This document shows positions 6,736 through 12,846 of a stretch of DNA of 12,846 bases, piece after piece. Position 1 is the first letter of the stretch; every line of letters starts with the position of its first letter. Below the pieces are notes generated by a model. It was not told the origin of the DNA and did not search any database. It was given only the letters and a program-made list of their open reading frames with translations. The position numbers and the translations under genes were made by a program. Source of the DNA: Candidatus Omnitrophota bacterium (GTDB lineage: Bacteria; Omnitrophota; Gorgyraeia; JABMRG01); the NCBI GenBank assembly GCA_013202935.1, contig JABMRG010000023.1, positions 1 through 12,846 on the forward strand. Direction: 5' to 3'.

Positions 6736-8733
6736 TTAAATCATATTCTTAAAATCCTGTTCCGAGACTATTTTTATACCTAGCTTCTTTGCTTTGTTAT
6801 ATTTTGAACCAGGATCTTTTCCCGTAATCACAAAGTCTGTTCTTTTGCTTATTGAAGAAGATACACTGCCGCCCAAGGCTTTTATGATATCCTGCGCCTC
6901 TATTCTAGAAAAGCTCTCCAAGCCACCAGTAAGCACAAAGGTCTTTCCAGAAAATTTGCCTCTTTTTTTACTGGCCTTTTCTTCCATGACTACTCCGGCA
7001 GTTTCAAGCTTCTCTAATATCCTTTTTGTGTGAGGCCTTTGAAAGAACTCAGCAATCGATTCAGCCATAATAGGGCCTATCTCATTTATCTCGGTCAAGG
7101 AATCTATAGTCTGCTTGCTTAAGTTATCTATTGAATGAAACTCCCCTGCTAGAACATCAGCTGCATGAACTCCAACATGGCGTATTCCTAAAGCATAAAT
7201 AACCCGAGGAAGTGACTGGCTTTTTGATCGCTCAATACCATCGATCAGATTCTGGGCGCTTTTTTCAGCCATCCTCTCCAGTTTACATACATCATCAAAT
7301 TTTATATTATAGATATCAGCATAGTCAGAGACTATCCCCTTGTCCACCAGCTGCTCTACCATTGCTTCGCCTAAGCCTTCTATGTCCATAGCCTCGCGAG
7401 ATGCAAAATGTCTAAGCTTCTCCTTTTGCTGTGCTGGGCAACTTATATCATCGCATCTTATCGCGACCTCACCTGGATATTGGATTGTCTTAGAACCGCA
7501 AGCGGGGCATTTATCAGGCATTTTAAACTTCTCTTCCCTGCCTGTCCTCTTATCCAGCACAGGTGCTATTACCTGAGGTATTATCTCGCCTGCCTTTTCT
7601 ATTACAACAAGATCTCCTATTTTGATATCCTTTCTCTCAATATCATCCAGGTTATGCAGTGTGGCACGGCTTACTGTCGAACCTGAAAGTTGGACAGGAT
7701 CGAGCACAGCAACAGGTGTCAACGTTCCTGTCCTTCCTACCTGGATTATAATATCCTTTAATCTGGTGGTAGCTCTCTCTGCAGGGAACTTATATGCTAT
7801 CATCCACCGGGGAGCTTTTGTTGTTTGGCCTAACTTCTTCTGTTGCCTTATAGAATCCACTTTTATGACCATGCCATCTATATCATAGTCTAAGGCCTCT
7901 TTCTTTTTTTGCCAGCTGTCGCAGTAACTGATGACCTCCTCTATCGAATCGCATCTTTTGATATGGGGGTTTGTCCTAAAACCATGAGCCTTTAAAAAAT
8001 CGATTGCATCCCATTGACTCTGAGGCGTATCTCCTTCAGAATAACCTATACCGTAAATAAAAATCTGCAGCCGCCTCTGGGCAACAATCTTTGGATCAAG
8101 AAGCTTAAGAGACCCTGCTGCTGCATTCCTTGGGTTTGCAAAAAGCTCATCACCCTCTTTCTCCTTCTGCTTATTTATTTGATTAAAACTTTTGTGGTCC
8201 ATATAAACCTCACCACGTATCTCAACAAGTTCAGGAAACTTATCAATCTTTTGCACTGATAATGGTATAGCCCTGATCGTTTTTAGGCTTCTTATAACAT
8301 CGTCTCCTGTTTTTCCGTCGCCACGGGTTGCGCCATTTTCTAGAAACCCTTTCTTATATACCAACGAGACCGATGCACCATCTATCTTAAGTTCGACAGT
8401 ATAGCCTATTTTCTCCCCATGCAGGTTTTTCTTGACCCTCTTATCAAACTCCCGCAGCTCATCCGCTGAGTATGTATTATCCATACTCAACATAGCAAGG
8501 CGGTGTTTGACCTTAGGAAAGCCTGCGACAGGTTGCTCTCCTACTCTCTGGGTAGGAGAGTCTGGTGTGATCAAACCAGGGTTCTTGTCTTCCAGATTTT
8601 TTAGCTCGCTCATGAGCTTGTCATACTCTTGATCTGAGATTGCAGGTTTACTCTCGACATAATACTTATAATCATGGAGCCTTATGGCCTCTCTTATCTC
8701 TTCAGTCCTTATTTTTATATCTTTTGTAGCCAT
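6736..8733 (-). CDS. ligA: NAD-dependent DNA ligase
   Basis: LigA seals nicks in replication and repair using NAD as AMP donor. The 665-aa protein has every expected domain. Domain Ia (about 5-70) holds HDYKYYV. The adenylation domain has the nucleophile Lys116 in ELKIDG, TRGDGKTGDDV (136-146), ANPRNAAAGSLK (199-210), DGMVIKVD (286-293) and KFPAE. The OB fold holds QVGRTGTLTPVA (331-342). A four-Cys zinc finger uses Cys409, Cys412, Cys427 and Cys432. The helix-hairpin-helix region follows (DIEGLGEAMVEQL and ALGIRHVG), then a BRCT domain (about 592-665: KTFVLTGGL). Start and stop fit the family. The ATG is 7 nt after the preceding stop, with a weak ribosome binding site. No key residue is missing. 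Confidence 0.98.
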   Translation of the reverse strand: MATKDIKIRTEEIREAIRLHDYKYYVESKPAISDQEYDKLMSELKNLEDKNPGLITPDSPTQRVGEQPVAGFPKVKHRLAMLSMDNTYSADELREFDKRVKKNLHGEKIGYTVELKIDGASVSLVYKKGFLENGATRGDGKTGDDVIRSLKTIRAIPLSVQKIDKFPELVEIRGEVYMDHKSFNQINKQKEKEGDELFANPRNAAAGSLKLLDPKIVAQRRLQIFIYGIGYSEGDTPQSQWDAIDFLKAHGFRTNPHIKRCDSIEEVISYCDSWQKKKEALDYDIDGMVIKVDSIRQQKKLGQTTKAPRWMIAYKFPAERATTRLKDIIIQVGRTGTLTPVAVLDPVQLSGSTVSRATLHNLDDIERKDIKIGDLVVIEKAGEIIPQVIAPVLDKRTGREEKFKMPDKCPACGSKTIQYPGEVAIRCDDISCPAQQKEKLRHFASREAMDIEGLGEAMVEQLVDKGIVSDYADIYNIKFDDVCKLERMAEKSAQNLIDGIERSKSQSLPRVIYALGIRHVGVHAADVLAGEFHSIDNLSKQTIDSLTEINEIGPIMAESIAEFFQRPHTKRILEKLETAGVVMEEKASKKRGKFSGKTFVLTGGLESFSRIEAQDIIKALGGSVSSSISKRTDFVITGKDPGSKYNKAKKLGIKIVSEQDFKNMI

Positions 8734-8740
8734 TCTTTTG

Positions 8741-9469
8741 TCACCGTCCTGCTAATATCCTATCAGATAAGCGCTTTGGGAGCCCGGCCTTTTCTATCTT
8801 TTCGCTCGCTTTTTTTACATCATACTCAAGGCGTTTTAATTGAATAATATATTTTTCTGTATCATAAATAGAGTAGCACGCACGCCAGTCTCCATCCCTC
8901 GGCTGGCCTATGCTTCCTACATTAATGAGATAGTGATCTTCTTTTTTTAGGTTAAGCCTTGGCGCATACCTGTAATCAAGATCGCCTTCTTCCGTATAAT
9001 AAAACATCCCAGGTACATGAGTATGGCCAATAAAACAGAGGCGAGTATCCTGCATTGATAAGACTATATGGGCTGATTTTCTATCTGTTACATAATCGAA
9101 TTCTTTAGGGTCTTTTAACGAACCATGCACAAGAGTAAGCTCATCATCCTGATATACGCAATCGAGATTATTAAGATAGTTCTTATCAATATCATCTAGT
9201 CTTTCCTGCGTCCAGATAACAGCCTCTTTAGCATATTCATTAAAGTAGTCGGTACTCAGCTTATTCACCACTGCCCAGTCATGATTACCGCATACAACAG
9301 GGCAATTTAAGCTCTTGGTCAACTCTATACACTCACGGGGGTCTGCGCCATAACCTACTATATCTCCTACACAGAAATATCTATCAATCTTCTCTTTCTT
9401 GGCATCCTCTAAAAACGCCTGATAAGCTTCAAGGTTACTGTGTATATCAGCAAATATTGCGTATCTCAT
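8741..9469 (-). CDS. Calcineurin-like metallophosphoesterase (YfcE/MJ0936-like)
   Basis: This is a single-domain binuclear-metal phosphoesterase. Motifs in order are FADIHSN (6-12: Asp8, His10), VGDIVGYG (34-41: Asp36), CGNHD (60-64: Asn62, His63), VHGS (114-117: His115) and FIGHTHVPG (146-154: His149, His151). The segment NVGSIGQPRDGDWRACYSI (183-201) is typical of the YfcE/MJ0936-like subgroup, whose members act on small phosphodiesters or phosphomonoesters in vitro. The physiological substrate cannot be read from the sequence. At 242 aa it has no signal peptide and is probably cytoplasmic. The ATG follows the acyP stop codon directly (TAG ATG), implying translational coupling, and ligA starts 7 nt after its own stop. 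Confidence 0.9.
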   Translation of the reverse strand: MRYAIFADIHSNLEAYQAFLEDAKKEKIDRYFCVGDIVGYGADPRECIELTKSLNCPVVCGNHDWAVVNKLSTDYFNEYAKEAVIWTQERLDDIDKNYLNNLDCVYQDDELTLVHGSLKDPKEFDYVTDRKSAHIVLSMQDTRLCFIGHTHVPGMFYYTEEGDLDYRYAPRLNLKKEDHYLINVGSIGQPRDGDWRACYSIYDTEKYIIQLKRLEYDVKKASEKIEKAGLPKRLSDRILAGR

Positions 9470-9742
9470 CTAAAACCTTATGCCGAACTCTTTAAATTCA
9501 TTCTTATATGGCTGCCACTTTATGCTTTCATCAGATAAGTAACCAGCCATGCTCTTCCTTATCCTATCGAGCAGTTCAATGAGTCTTTCTTCCTCACCTT
9601 CAGCAACAAGCTCTACCCTTCCATCTGGTAAGTTCTTAACCCAGCCTCCGAGACTAAGCTGTTGTCCAATACGTTGGCTTGTAAAACGAAATCCTACACC
9701 ATGGACACTTCCTGTATAATATATGTGCGCACGTTTTTTCAT
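9470..9742 (-). CDS. acyP: Acylphosphatase
   Basis: Acylphosphatase hydrolyses the carboxyl-phosphate bond of small acyl phosphates such as acetyl phosphate or carbamoyl phosphate. The 90-aa protein shows GSVHGVGFRF (11-20) with the phosphate-binding Arg19, and GGWVKNLPDGRVEL (32-45) with the catalytic Asn37; the usual Tyr at the end of the family pattern is replaced by Ile88-Arg89-Phe90. The ATG at 9742 is only 9 nt behind the encoded CCA end of tRNA-Pro and no purine-rich ribosome binding site fits in that gap. Later in-frame ATGs would cut off the catalytic loop, so this start is secure on protein grounds. The next gene begins directly after its stop. Confidence 0.93.
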   Translation of the reverse strand: MKKRAHIYYTGSVHGVGFRFTSQRIGQQLSLGGWVKNLPDGRVELVAEGEEERLIELLDRIRKSMAGYLSDESIKWQPYKNEFKEFGIRF

Positions 9743-9751
9743 TTCATATAA

Positions 9752-9829
9752 TGGTCGGGGTGGGCAGATTTGAACTGCCGGCCTCTACGTCCCGAACGTA
9801 GCGCGCTAGCCAAACTGCGCTACACCCCG
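9752..9829 (-). tRNA. tRNA-Pro (anticodon CGG)
   Basis: The 78-nt minus-strand sequence folds as a complete cloverleaf. The acceptor CGGGGTG pairs with CACCCCG, the D-stem is GCGC/GCGC, the anticodon stem is CTACG/CGTAG with loop TTCGGGA, and the T-stem is GGCAG/CTGCC with loop TTCAAAT. The anticodon CGG occupies 9794-9792, with G37 next to it as expected for proline tRNAs. The discriminator is A and the CCA end is encoded (9754-9752). It reads CCG codons. No terminator separates it from acyP, 9 nt downstream, so the tRNA is probably cut out of a longer transcript. Its 5' end lies 11 nt from the repeat array, and no clear promoter is visible. Confidence 0.96.
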
Positions 9830-9840
9830 ATACTTACACT

Positions 9841-10016
9841 GGGGACACTTTACTTACTGCAATAAGTCTGGGGACAGTTTACTTACTACTTGCTTGGGGA
9901 CACTTCACTACATTAAGTCTGGGGACACTTTACAATAGCTTAATACATAGTAAAGTAAGTAAAGTGTCCCCTTGCTCATAAACTGTCCCCATGCTCATGT
10001 AAAGTGTCCCCAGACT
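9841..10016. repeat. Palindromic array of seven GGGGACA(C/G)TT units
   Basis: Four units read GGGGACA on the plus strand, starting at 9841, 9870, 9896 and 9921. Three read TGTCCCC, ending at 9971, 9990 and 10011. The seventh base of the arm is C except in the units at 9870 and 9990, which have G. The arms pair in a fully nested way: 9841-9853 with 9999-10011 (13 bp), 9870-9881 with 9979-9990 (12 bp) and 9921-9933 with 9959-9971 (13 bp), all perfect; the unit at 9896 is left over. Longer perfect but mutually crossing pairings also exist: 9841-9858 with 9954-9971, and 9916-9933 with 9999-10016 (18 bp each). It looks like a REP/REPIN-like mobile repeat; no transposase is in the window. It might also act on the ribE mRNA end. 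Confidence 0.88.
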
Positions 10017-10135
10017 ATAAGAAGTGTTAAACGTAGTATTAACATATAGAGAACATCTATGAGATTAAAATAGTTTATCACTTTGCAAGGAAGGAATCAA
10101 GAAAATTCAGGACTTATGTTAACTTCGTGAGATTA
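10017..10135. other. Non-coding remainder of the ribE to tRNA-Pro spacer
   Basis: With the array, this makes a gene-free stretch of 306 bases (9830-10135). It is AT-rich. I see no convincing hairpin with a T-tract for ending the ribE transcript, only weak stems such as GTTAA/TTAAC. A plus-strand frame (10043-10204) is open for 53 codons but has no start near its beginning and half of it lies antisense to ribE, so I do not call a gene. A possible minus-strand TTTACA (10003-9998) and TATGAG (9980-9975) pair, 17 nt apart, inside the array is too weak to call as the tRNA-Pro promoter. Confidence 0.6.
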
Positions 10136-10789
10136 TTAGACAAAACCATGCTCTTTGAGGAAATTACTACTTATGCTACTGGCGGGATCATTAGATACTT
10201 TTGACCTGTTTATCTGTTTATGTATATATTTTGCAAGTATGTCTGTTTCTATATTAACCGAGCCTCCTGCTGCTTTGGACTTTAGGGTTGTAATAGATAT
10301 TGTATGGGGAATAAGTATAGTTGTAAATGATGCTTCTCTTATCCCATTCACTGTCAGGCTAATGCCATCTACAGCAATAGAGCCTTTTTCTACTAAATAT
10401 GGCATAAAGGCCTTGGGAATCTCATATTCAATTTCAATAAACTCACCCTTTTTTTTCTTTGATACGATCTTTCCTCTGCAATCAACATGGCCTGTTACAA
10501 AATGGCCGCCAAGTCGTGCATCTGCTTTAAGTGAACGCTCAATATTTATCTTATCCCCTGCCTTTAGTTCACTAAGGTCTGACTTATCCAATGTCTCTTT
10601 GCTTATATCAAAAATGAGAATATTCTTCTTTATATCGACTAGAGTAAGACAGCAGCCATTTACACTTATGCTATTACCTATCTCTGTATCTACACAACAA
10701 ATAGCTGATTCTATGCTCAACCTTGCACAAGTATCTACTTTACGAAAACTGTTAACTATGCCTAACTCTTCAATAATGCCTGTAAACAT
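10136..10789 (-). CDS. ribE: Riboflavin synthase, alpha subunit
   Basis: This enzyme converts two molecules of 6,7-dimethyl-8-ribityllumazine to riboflavin plus 5-amino-6-ribitylaminouracil. The protein is a tandem of two lumazine-binding barrels. The first begins MFTGIIEELG (1-10) with GNSISVNGCCLTLVD (38-52); the second begins near 97 with HFVTGHVDCRG and GSIAVDGISLTVNGI (136-150), then IPHTISITTL (160-169) and VNIETDILAKYI (178-189). SLKADARLGGH (86-96) links them. At 217 aa it is of normal length, ending in NFLKEHGFV. The start lies 1 nt after the ribD stop (TAA T ATG). The symbol ribE follows Gram-negative use for lumazine-consuming synthase (ribC in E. coli). No FMN riboswitch is visible between it and ribD. 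Confidence 0.96.
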   Translation of the reverse strand: MFTGIIEELGIVNSFRKVDTCARLSIESAICCVDTEIGNSISVNGCCLTLVDIKKNILIFDISKETLDKSDLSELKAGDKINIERSLKADARLGGHFVTGHVDCRGKIVSKKKKGEFIEIEYEIPKAFMPYLVEKGSIAVDGISLTVNGIREASFTTILIPHTISITTLKSKAAGGSVNIETDILAKYIHKQINRSKVSNDPASSISSNFLKEHGFV

Positions 10790-10790
10790 A

Positions 10791-11894
10791 TTATGCCTCT
10801 AAAAGAAGGTCCCTGCCTATCTTTTTAACCTCAACCTTATTAAGCCTGAGTGCTTCTTTTACCATCTCACTGCCACTACCTTCTACTGAGGTGATAGCGT
10901 CTCTTCCGCCTATTATTATCGGCGCAATAAATAGATTTAGCTTATCTACCAGTCTTTCTTCAAACAAAGATGCAATAAGTTCACCGCCGCCTTCTACAAG
11001 AATATTAGCTATGCCCCTTTTTGCAAGCTCTCTCATGAGGTCCTTCAGGTTTATACTATTCTGGTCTTTTGAAATACATAAGATTTCAGCACCTTTTTCT
11101 TTTAATAGCCTTTCGTTAGCTTTAGGAGCAATCTTTGTAGTGGCGATTATGACCTTACCGATGGAAGAATTGGTAAAAATCCTTGCATCAGGAGGTGTCT
11201 TTAACAAGCTATCTACTACTATCTTGGTCGGCTGCTTCTGCGCTATTCTGGCTTTCCCATTCGAATTACGAATTGTTAAGCGCGGATCATCCTTTAAAAT
11301 CGTATTAATGCCAACCATTATAGCATCGTTCTTGCTGCGTAATTTATTAGCAAGCCTGCGAGAGGAACTTGAGCTTATCCACTTGGAATCACCTGTCTTA
11401 GTAGCGATTTTTCCATCGAGGCTCTGAGCTATCTTTACTGTTATAAAAGGCCTCTTTCTCTTCATTCTCTCTATAAATTCCTTATTAAGCCTTGCTGCTT
11501 CTTCGCCCAACACTCCTGATATTACTTTAATACCATTTTTGCGCAATATCTTAAACCCCTTACCACTATTCGCAGGATTTGGGTCAGCTATCGCAGCTAC
11601 TACTGTCTTTATACCGGATTTAATTATTCTCTCTGTGCAGGGTGGAGTTTTTCCGAAATGGCAGCATGGTTCTAATGTAACATAAAGGATAGCTCCTTTT
11701 GCCTTATCTCTTGCCTTATTAAGAGCAAGCACTTCAGCATGGGGGCCACCAAACTTCGCATGAAAAGCCTTAGCTACTATTCTATCTTTATTTACTATTA
11801 CACAACCTACGGCTGGGTTTGGTTCTGTATTCTTCTTTGCCTTGCTTGCTTCGCTAAGAGCAAGGCGCATAAATCTTTTATGAATACTGGACAT
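10791..11894 (-). CDS. ribD: Bifunctional pyrimidine deaminase / reductase of riboflavin synthesis
   Basis: RibD deaminates 2,5-diamino-6-ribosylamino-pyrimidinone 5'-phosphate and then reduces the ribosyl chain with NADPH. The deaminase domain (1-145) shows EPNPAVGCVIV (24-34), PHAEVLAL (51-58; zinc ligand His52, proton shuttle Glu54) and LEPCCHFGKTPPCTERII (74-91; zinc ligands Cys77 and Cys86). The reductase domain (about 149-367) shows ITVKIAQSLDGKIAT, WISSSSSRRLANKLRSKNDA, DDPRLTIR and ILVEGGGELIASL. The length of 367 aa is usual. The start at 11894 overlaps the PHP gene by 17 nt; the HKRFMRLAL following it fits the family start, so the later ATG at codon 9 is less likely. Only AAAAAG is seen as a ribosome binding site. 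Confidence 0.97.
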   Translation of the reverse strand: MSSIHKRFMRLALSEASKAKKNTEPNPAVGCVIVNKDRIVAKAFHAKFGGPHAEVLALNKARDKAKGAILYVTLEPCCHFGKTPPCTERIIKSGIKTVVAAIADPNPANSGKGFKILRKNGIKVISGVLGEEAARLNKEFIERMKRKRPFITVKIAQSLDGKIATKTGDSKWISSSSSRRLANKLRSKNDAIMVGINTILKDDPRLTIRNSNGKARIAQKQPTKIVVDSLLKTPPDARIFTNSSIGKVIIATTKIAPKANERLLKEKGAEILCISKDQNSINLKDLMRELAKRGIANILVEGGGELIASLFEERLVDKLNLFIAPIIIGGRDAITSVEGSGSEMVKEALRLNKVEVKKIGRDLLLEA

Positions 11895-12711
11895 GTCTTT
11901 TTAATGCCTCAACATATGAATACGTGACTGTAGTAGTTCCCATAAGCACCTTACCTTTTAAGGTGCCATGACAGTCGGAGCCGCCTGTAATAAGCAGGTT
12001 ATGTTCTTTTGCGTATTCTTCATACCGACGCGAGGTTTCAGCATTGTGTTCTGTGTGAAATGCCTCAATGCCCTCTATGCCATCTTCTACTAGCTGCGGT
12101 ATTATTTTATCTAACCCATCAAAACCAGGATGTGCTATAACAGCAATACCGCCTGCATTTTTAATAGCCTCTATAACTTCTTTAGGCGTATAGGTAAAGC
12201 TTGACACGTAGCATGGTTTTGTATCGCCTATATATTTTTTAAACGCTTCTCGCCAGGAGGAGACAAGCCCTTTTGCCTCCATATACTGTGCGATATGGAG
12301 CCTGCTTATAGAAACGTCTCCTGCATATTCTAAAACATCACCAGCATTTATAGAAAGGCCGTGCTGATTTAAAGCCTCAACCATCTTGTATACTCTCTTC
12401 TTTCTATCCTCTCTGATACCTCTTAAAAACTCAAGCAACGTACTATCCTTATAGTCTATATAGTAACCGAGCATATGTATCTCTTTATTCTCGCGTTCAG
12501 CGCTTATCTCTACTCCCGGTATTACTTCAATACCGATCTCTTCACCTGTGCGCAGTGCTTCTTCAAGGCCATTTATACTATCATGGTCAGTAATAGCTAT
12601 AGCGGCTAAACCCTTTTCTTTAGCGTGTCTTACCGCTTCCTCAGGGGTGAATGACCCGTCAGAATATCTTGTATGCACATGCAGATTAGCCAGTCTTTCC
12701 TTCATTATCAT
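11878..12711 (-). CDS. PHP-domain phosphoesterase (RNase AM / nucleoside bisphosphate phosphatase-like)
   Basis: The protein has a PHP metal-dependent phosphoesterase fold with the trinuclear site complete: NLHVHTRYSDG (9-19; His11, His13, Asp18), ITDHDS (40-45; Asp42, His43), GVEIS (Glu68), IHMLGYY (His79), IAHPG (His194) and GSDCHG (Asp246, His248). This is the YciV/TrpH-like group; characterised members are 5'-3' exoribonucleases or hydrolyse nucleoside 3',5'-bisphosphates such as pAp. At 277 aa the length fits. Three close starts are possible: GTG 12714, ATG 12711 and ATG 12705, after GAAAGAG; all overlap nusB. It overlaps ribD by 17 nt. Its place between nusB and ribD makes a riboflavin-intermediate phosphatase conceivable, but that is inference only. 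Confidence 0.9.
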   Translation of the reverse strand: MIMKERLANLHVHTRYSDGSFTPEEAVRHAKEKGLAAIAITDHDSINGLEEALRTGEEIGIEVIPGVEISAERENKEIHMLGYYIDYKDSTLLEFLRGIREDRKKRVYKMVEALNQHGLSINAGDVLEYAGDVSISRLHIAQYMEAKGLVSSWREAFKKYIGDTKPCYVSSFTYTPKEVIEAIKNAGGIAVIAHPGFDGLDKIIPQLVEDGIEGIEAFHTEHNAETSRRYEEYAKEHNLLITGGSDCHGTLKGKVLMGTTTVTYSYVEALKRHVQYS

Positions 12712-12846
12712 CACACTCTTTCTTGATTACTTTATCCAGTATGCCATTTACAAACTTGCCGGATTCTACATCGCCGTATTTTTTCGCAAGTTCAACAGCC
12801 TCATTTATTGATACCTTCAAGGGTATATCGTCCATGTAGAGCAGCT
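12686..12846 (-). CDS. nusB: Transcription antitermination factor NusB, C-terminal part
   Basis: Only the last 52 codons are in the window; the gene continues past the right edge. The visible segment contains VSINEAVELAKKYGDVESGK followed by FVNGILDKV, the highly typical C-terminal helices of NusB, in which the Asn-Glu-Ala-Val and Lys-Phe-Val-Asn-Gly positions are near-invariant. NusB with NusE (S10) binds boxA in rRNA leader RNA and prevents premature termination. The TAA stop lies inside the start of the PHP gene, a 26-nt overlap if that starts at 12711. NusB is often the neighbour of ribH in riboflavin operons, so ribH may lie just outside the window. Confidence 0.9.
   Translation of the reverse strand, partial: LLYMDDIPLKVSINEAVELAKKYGDVESGKFVNGILDKVIKKECDDNEGKTG

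Noticed and set aside
9752..9829. tRNA-Pro as an integration site of a genomic island
   Set aside because: There is no duplicated tRNA 3' end and no phage-type integrase; xerD here looks like a housekeeping recombinase, and genes on both sides are ordinary core genes.
9975..10003. Possible minus-strand promoter (TTTACA, 17 nt, TATGAG) in the repeat array
   Set aside because: The -10 box is poor, both boxes fall in repeat units, and it is well over 100 nt from tRNA-Pro; transcript mapping would be needed to call it.
9841..10016. CRISPR array
   Set aside because: The units are only about 10-18 bases, reverse orientation midway, have irregular 19-29 nt periods and related spacers; no cas genes are present.
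10043..10204. Plus-strand open frame of 53 codons reading FARKESRKFRTYVNF near its start
   Set aside because: It looks faintly protein-like and could be a remnant of a gene, but it has no start codon near its 5' end, and the second half is antisense to ribE. I cannot name a family.
10155..10802. Long plus-strand open frame (215 codons) opposite ribE
   Set aside because: It is antisense to an intact riboflavin synthase, its translation shows no family motif, and its composition is what the ribE codons impose on the other strand.

Overview
The window reads as a compact housekeeping segment from an uncultured bacterium. The DNA is AT-rich by eye (around 40% GC), with many ATA, AGA and AGG codons. 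Every gene I can support is on the minus strand, so transcription runs from right to left. A predicted lipoprotein suggests a bacterium with a lipoprotein export pathway. The style (short TruB, a lipoprotein with a basic patch after its cysteine, GGGGACA repeats) would fit a candidate phylum such as Omnitrophota. That placement is an impression from memory, not something the sequence proves.

Right block (12846 to 10136): the 3' end of nusB, a PHP-domain phosphoesterase, ribD and ribE (riboflavin synthase). The genes overlap or nearly touch and look like one operon. RibD makes the phosphorylated ribitylaminouracil, and RibE makes riboflavin from lumazine. The PHP enzyme could be a generic nucleotide phosphatase/RNase, or possibly the phosphatase step missing between them. 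ribBA and ribH are not in the window.

Spacer (10135 to 9830): no gene. Positions 9841-10016 hold seven copies of a GGGGACA(C/G)TT unit, four in one orientation then three in the other. They form a large nested palindrome. A 31-base near-identical piece (30/31) of its right arm recurs at the very start of the window, so the left block lies between two copies of this repeat.

Left block (9829 to 32): tRNA-Pro(CGG), acyP, a YfcE-like metallophosphoesterase, ligA, an unrecognised lipoprotein, a metallo-beta-lactamase-fold hydrolase, xerD, a CCA-adding/poly(A) polymerase family enzyme, a DUF503 protein (YlxP-like), rbfA, nrnA, truB and ribF. A clear intrinsic terminator follows. Spacings range from about 20-nt overlaps to about 20-nt gaps, consistent with one long transcription unit. 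The last five genes are the usual translation and RNA-maturation neighbourhood found downstream of nusA-infB, but here xerD-cca stands where infB would be expected. Themes are tRNA maturation (CCA end, pseudouridine 55), 30S maturation (RbfA), RNA and nucleotide turnover (NrnA, possibly PHP), DNA ligation and dimer resolution, and flavin cofactor synthesis (RibD, RibE, RibF).

I found no CRISPR array, phage, defence island, intact transposase or obviously new multi-gene system. The best leads are the palindromic repeat array, the PHP gene inside the riboflavin operon, the acyP start only 9 nt behind a tRNA, and the unrecognised lipoprotein.
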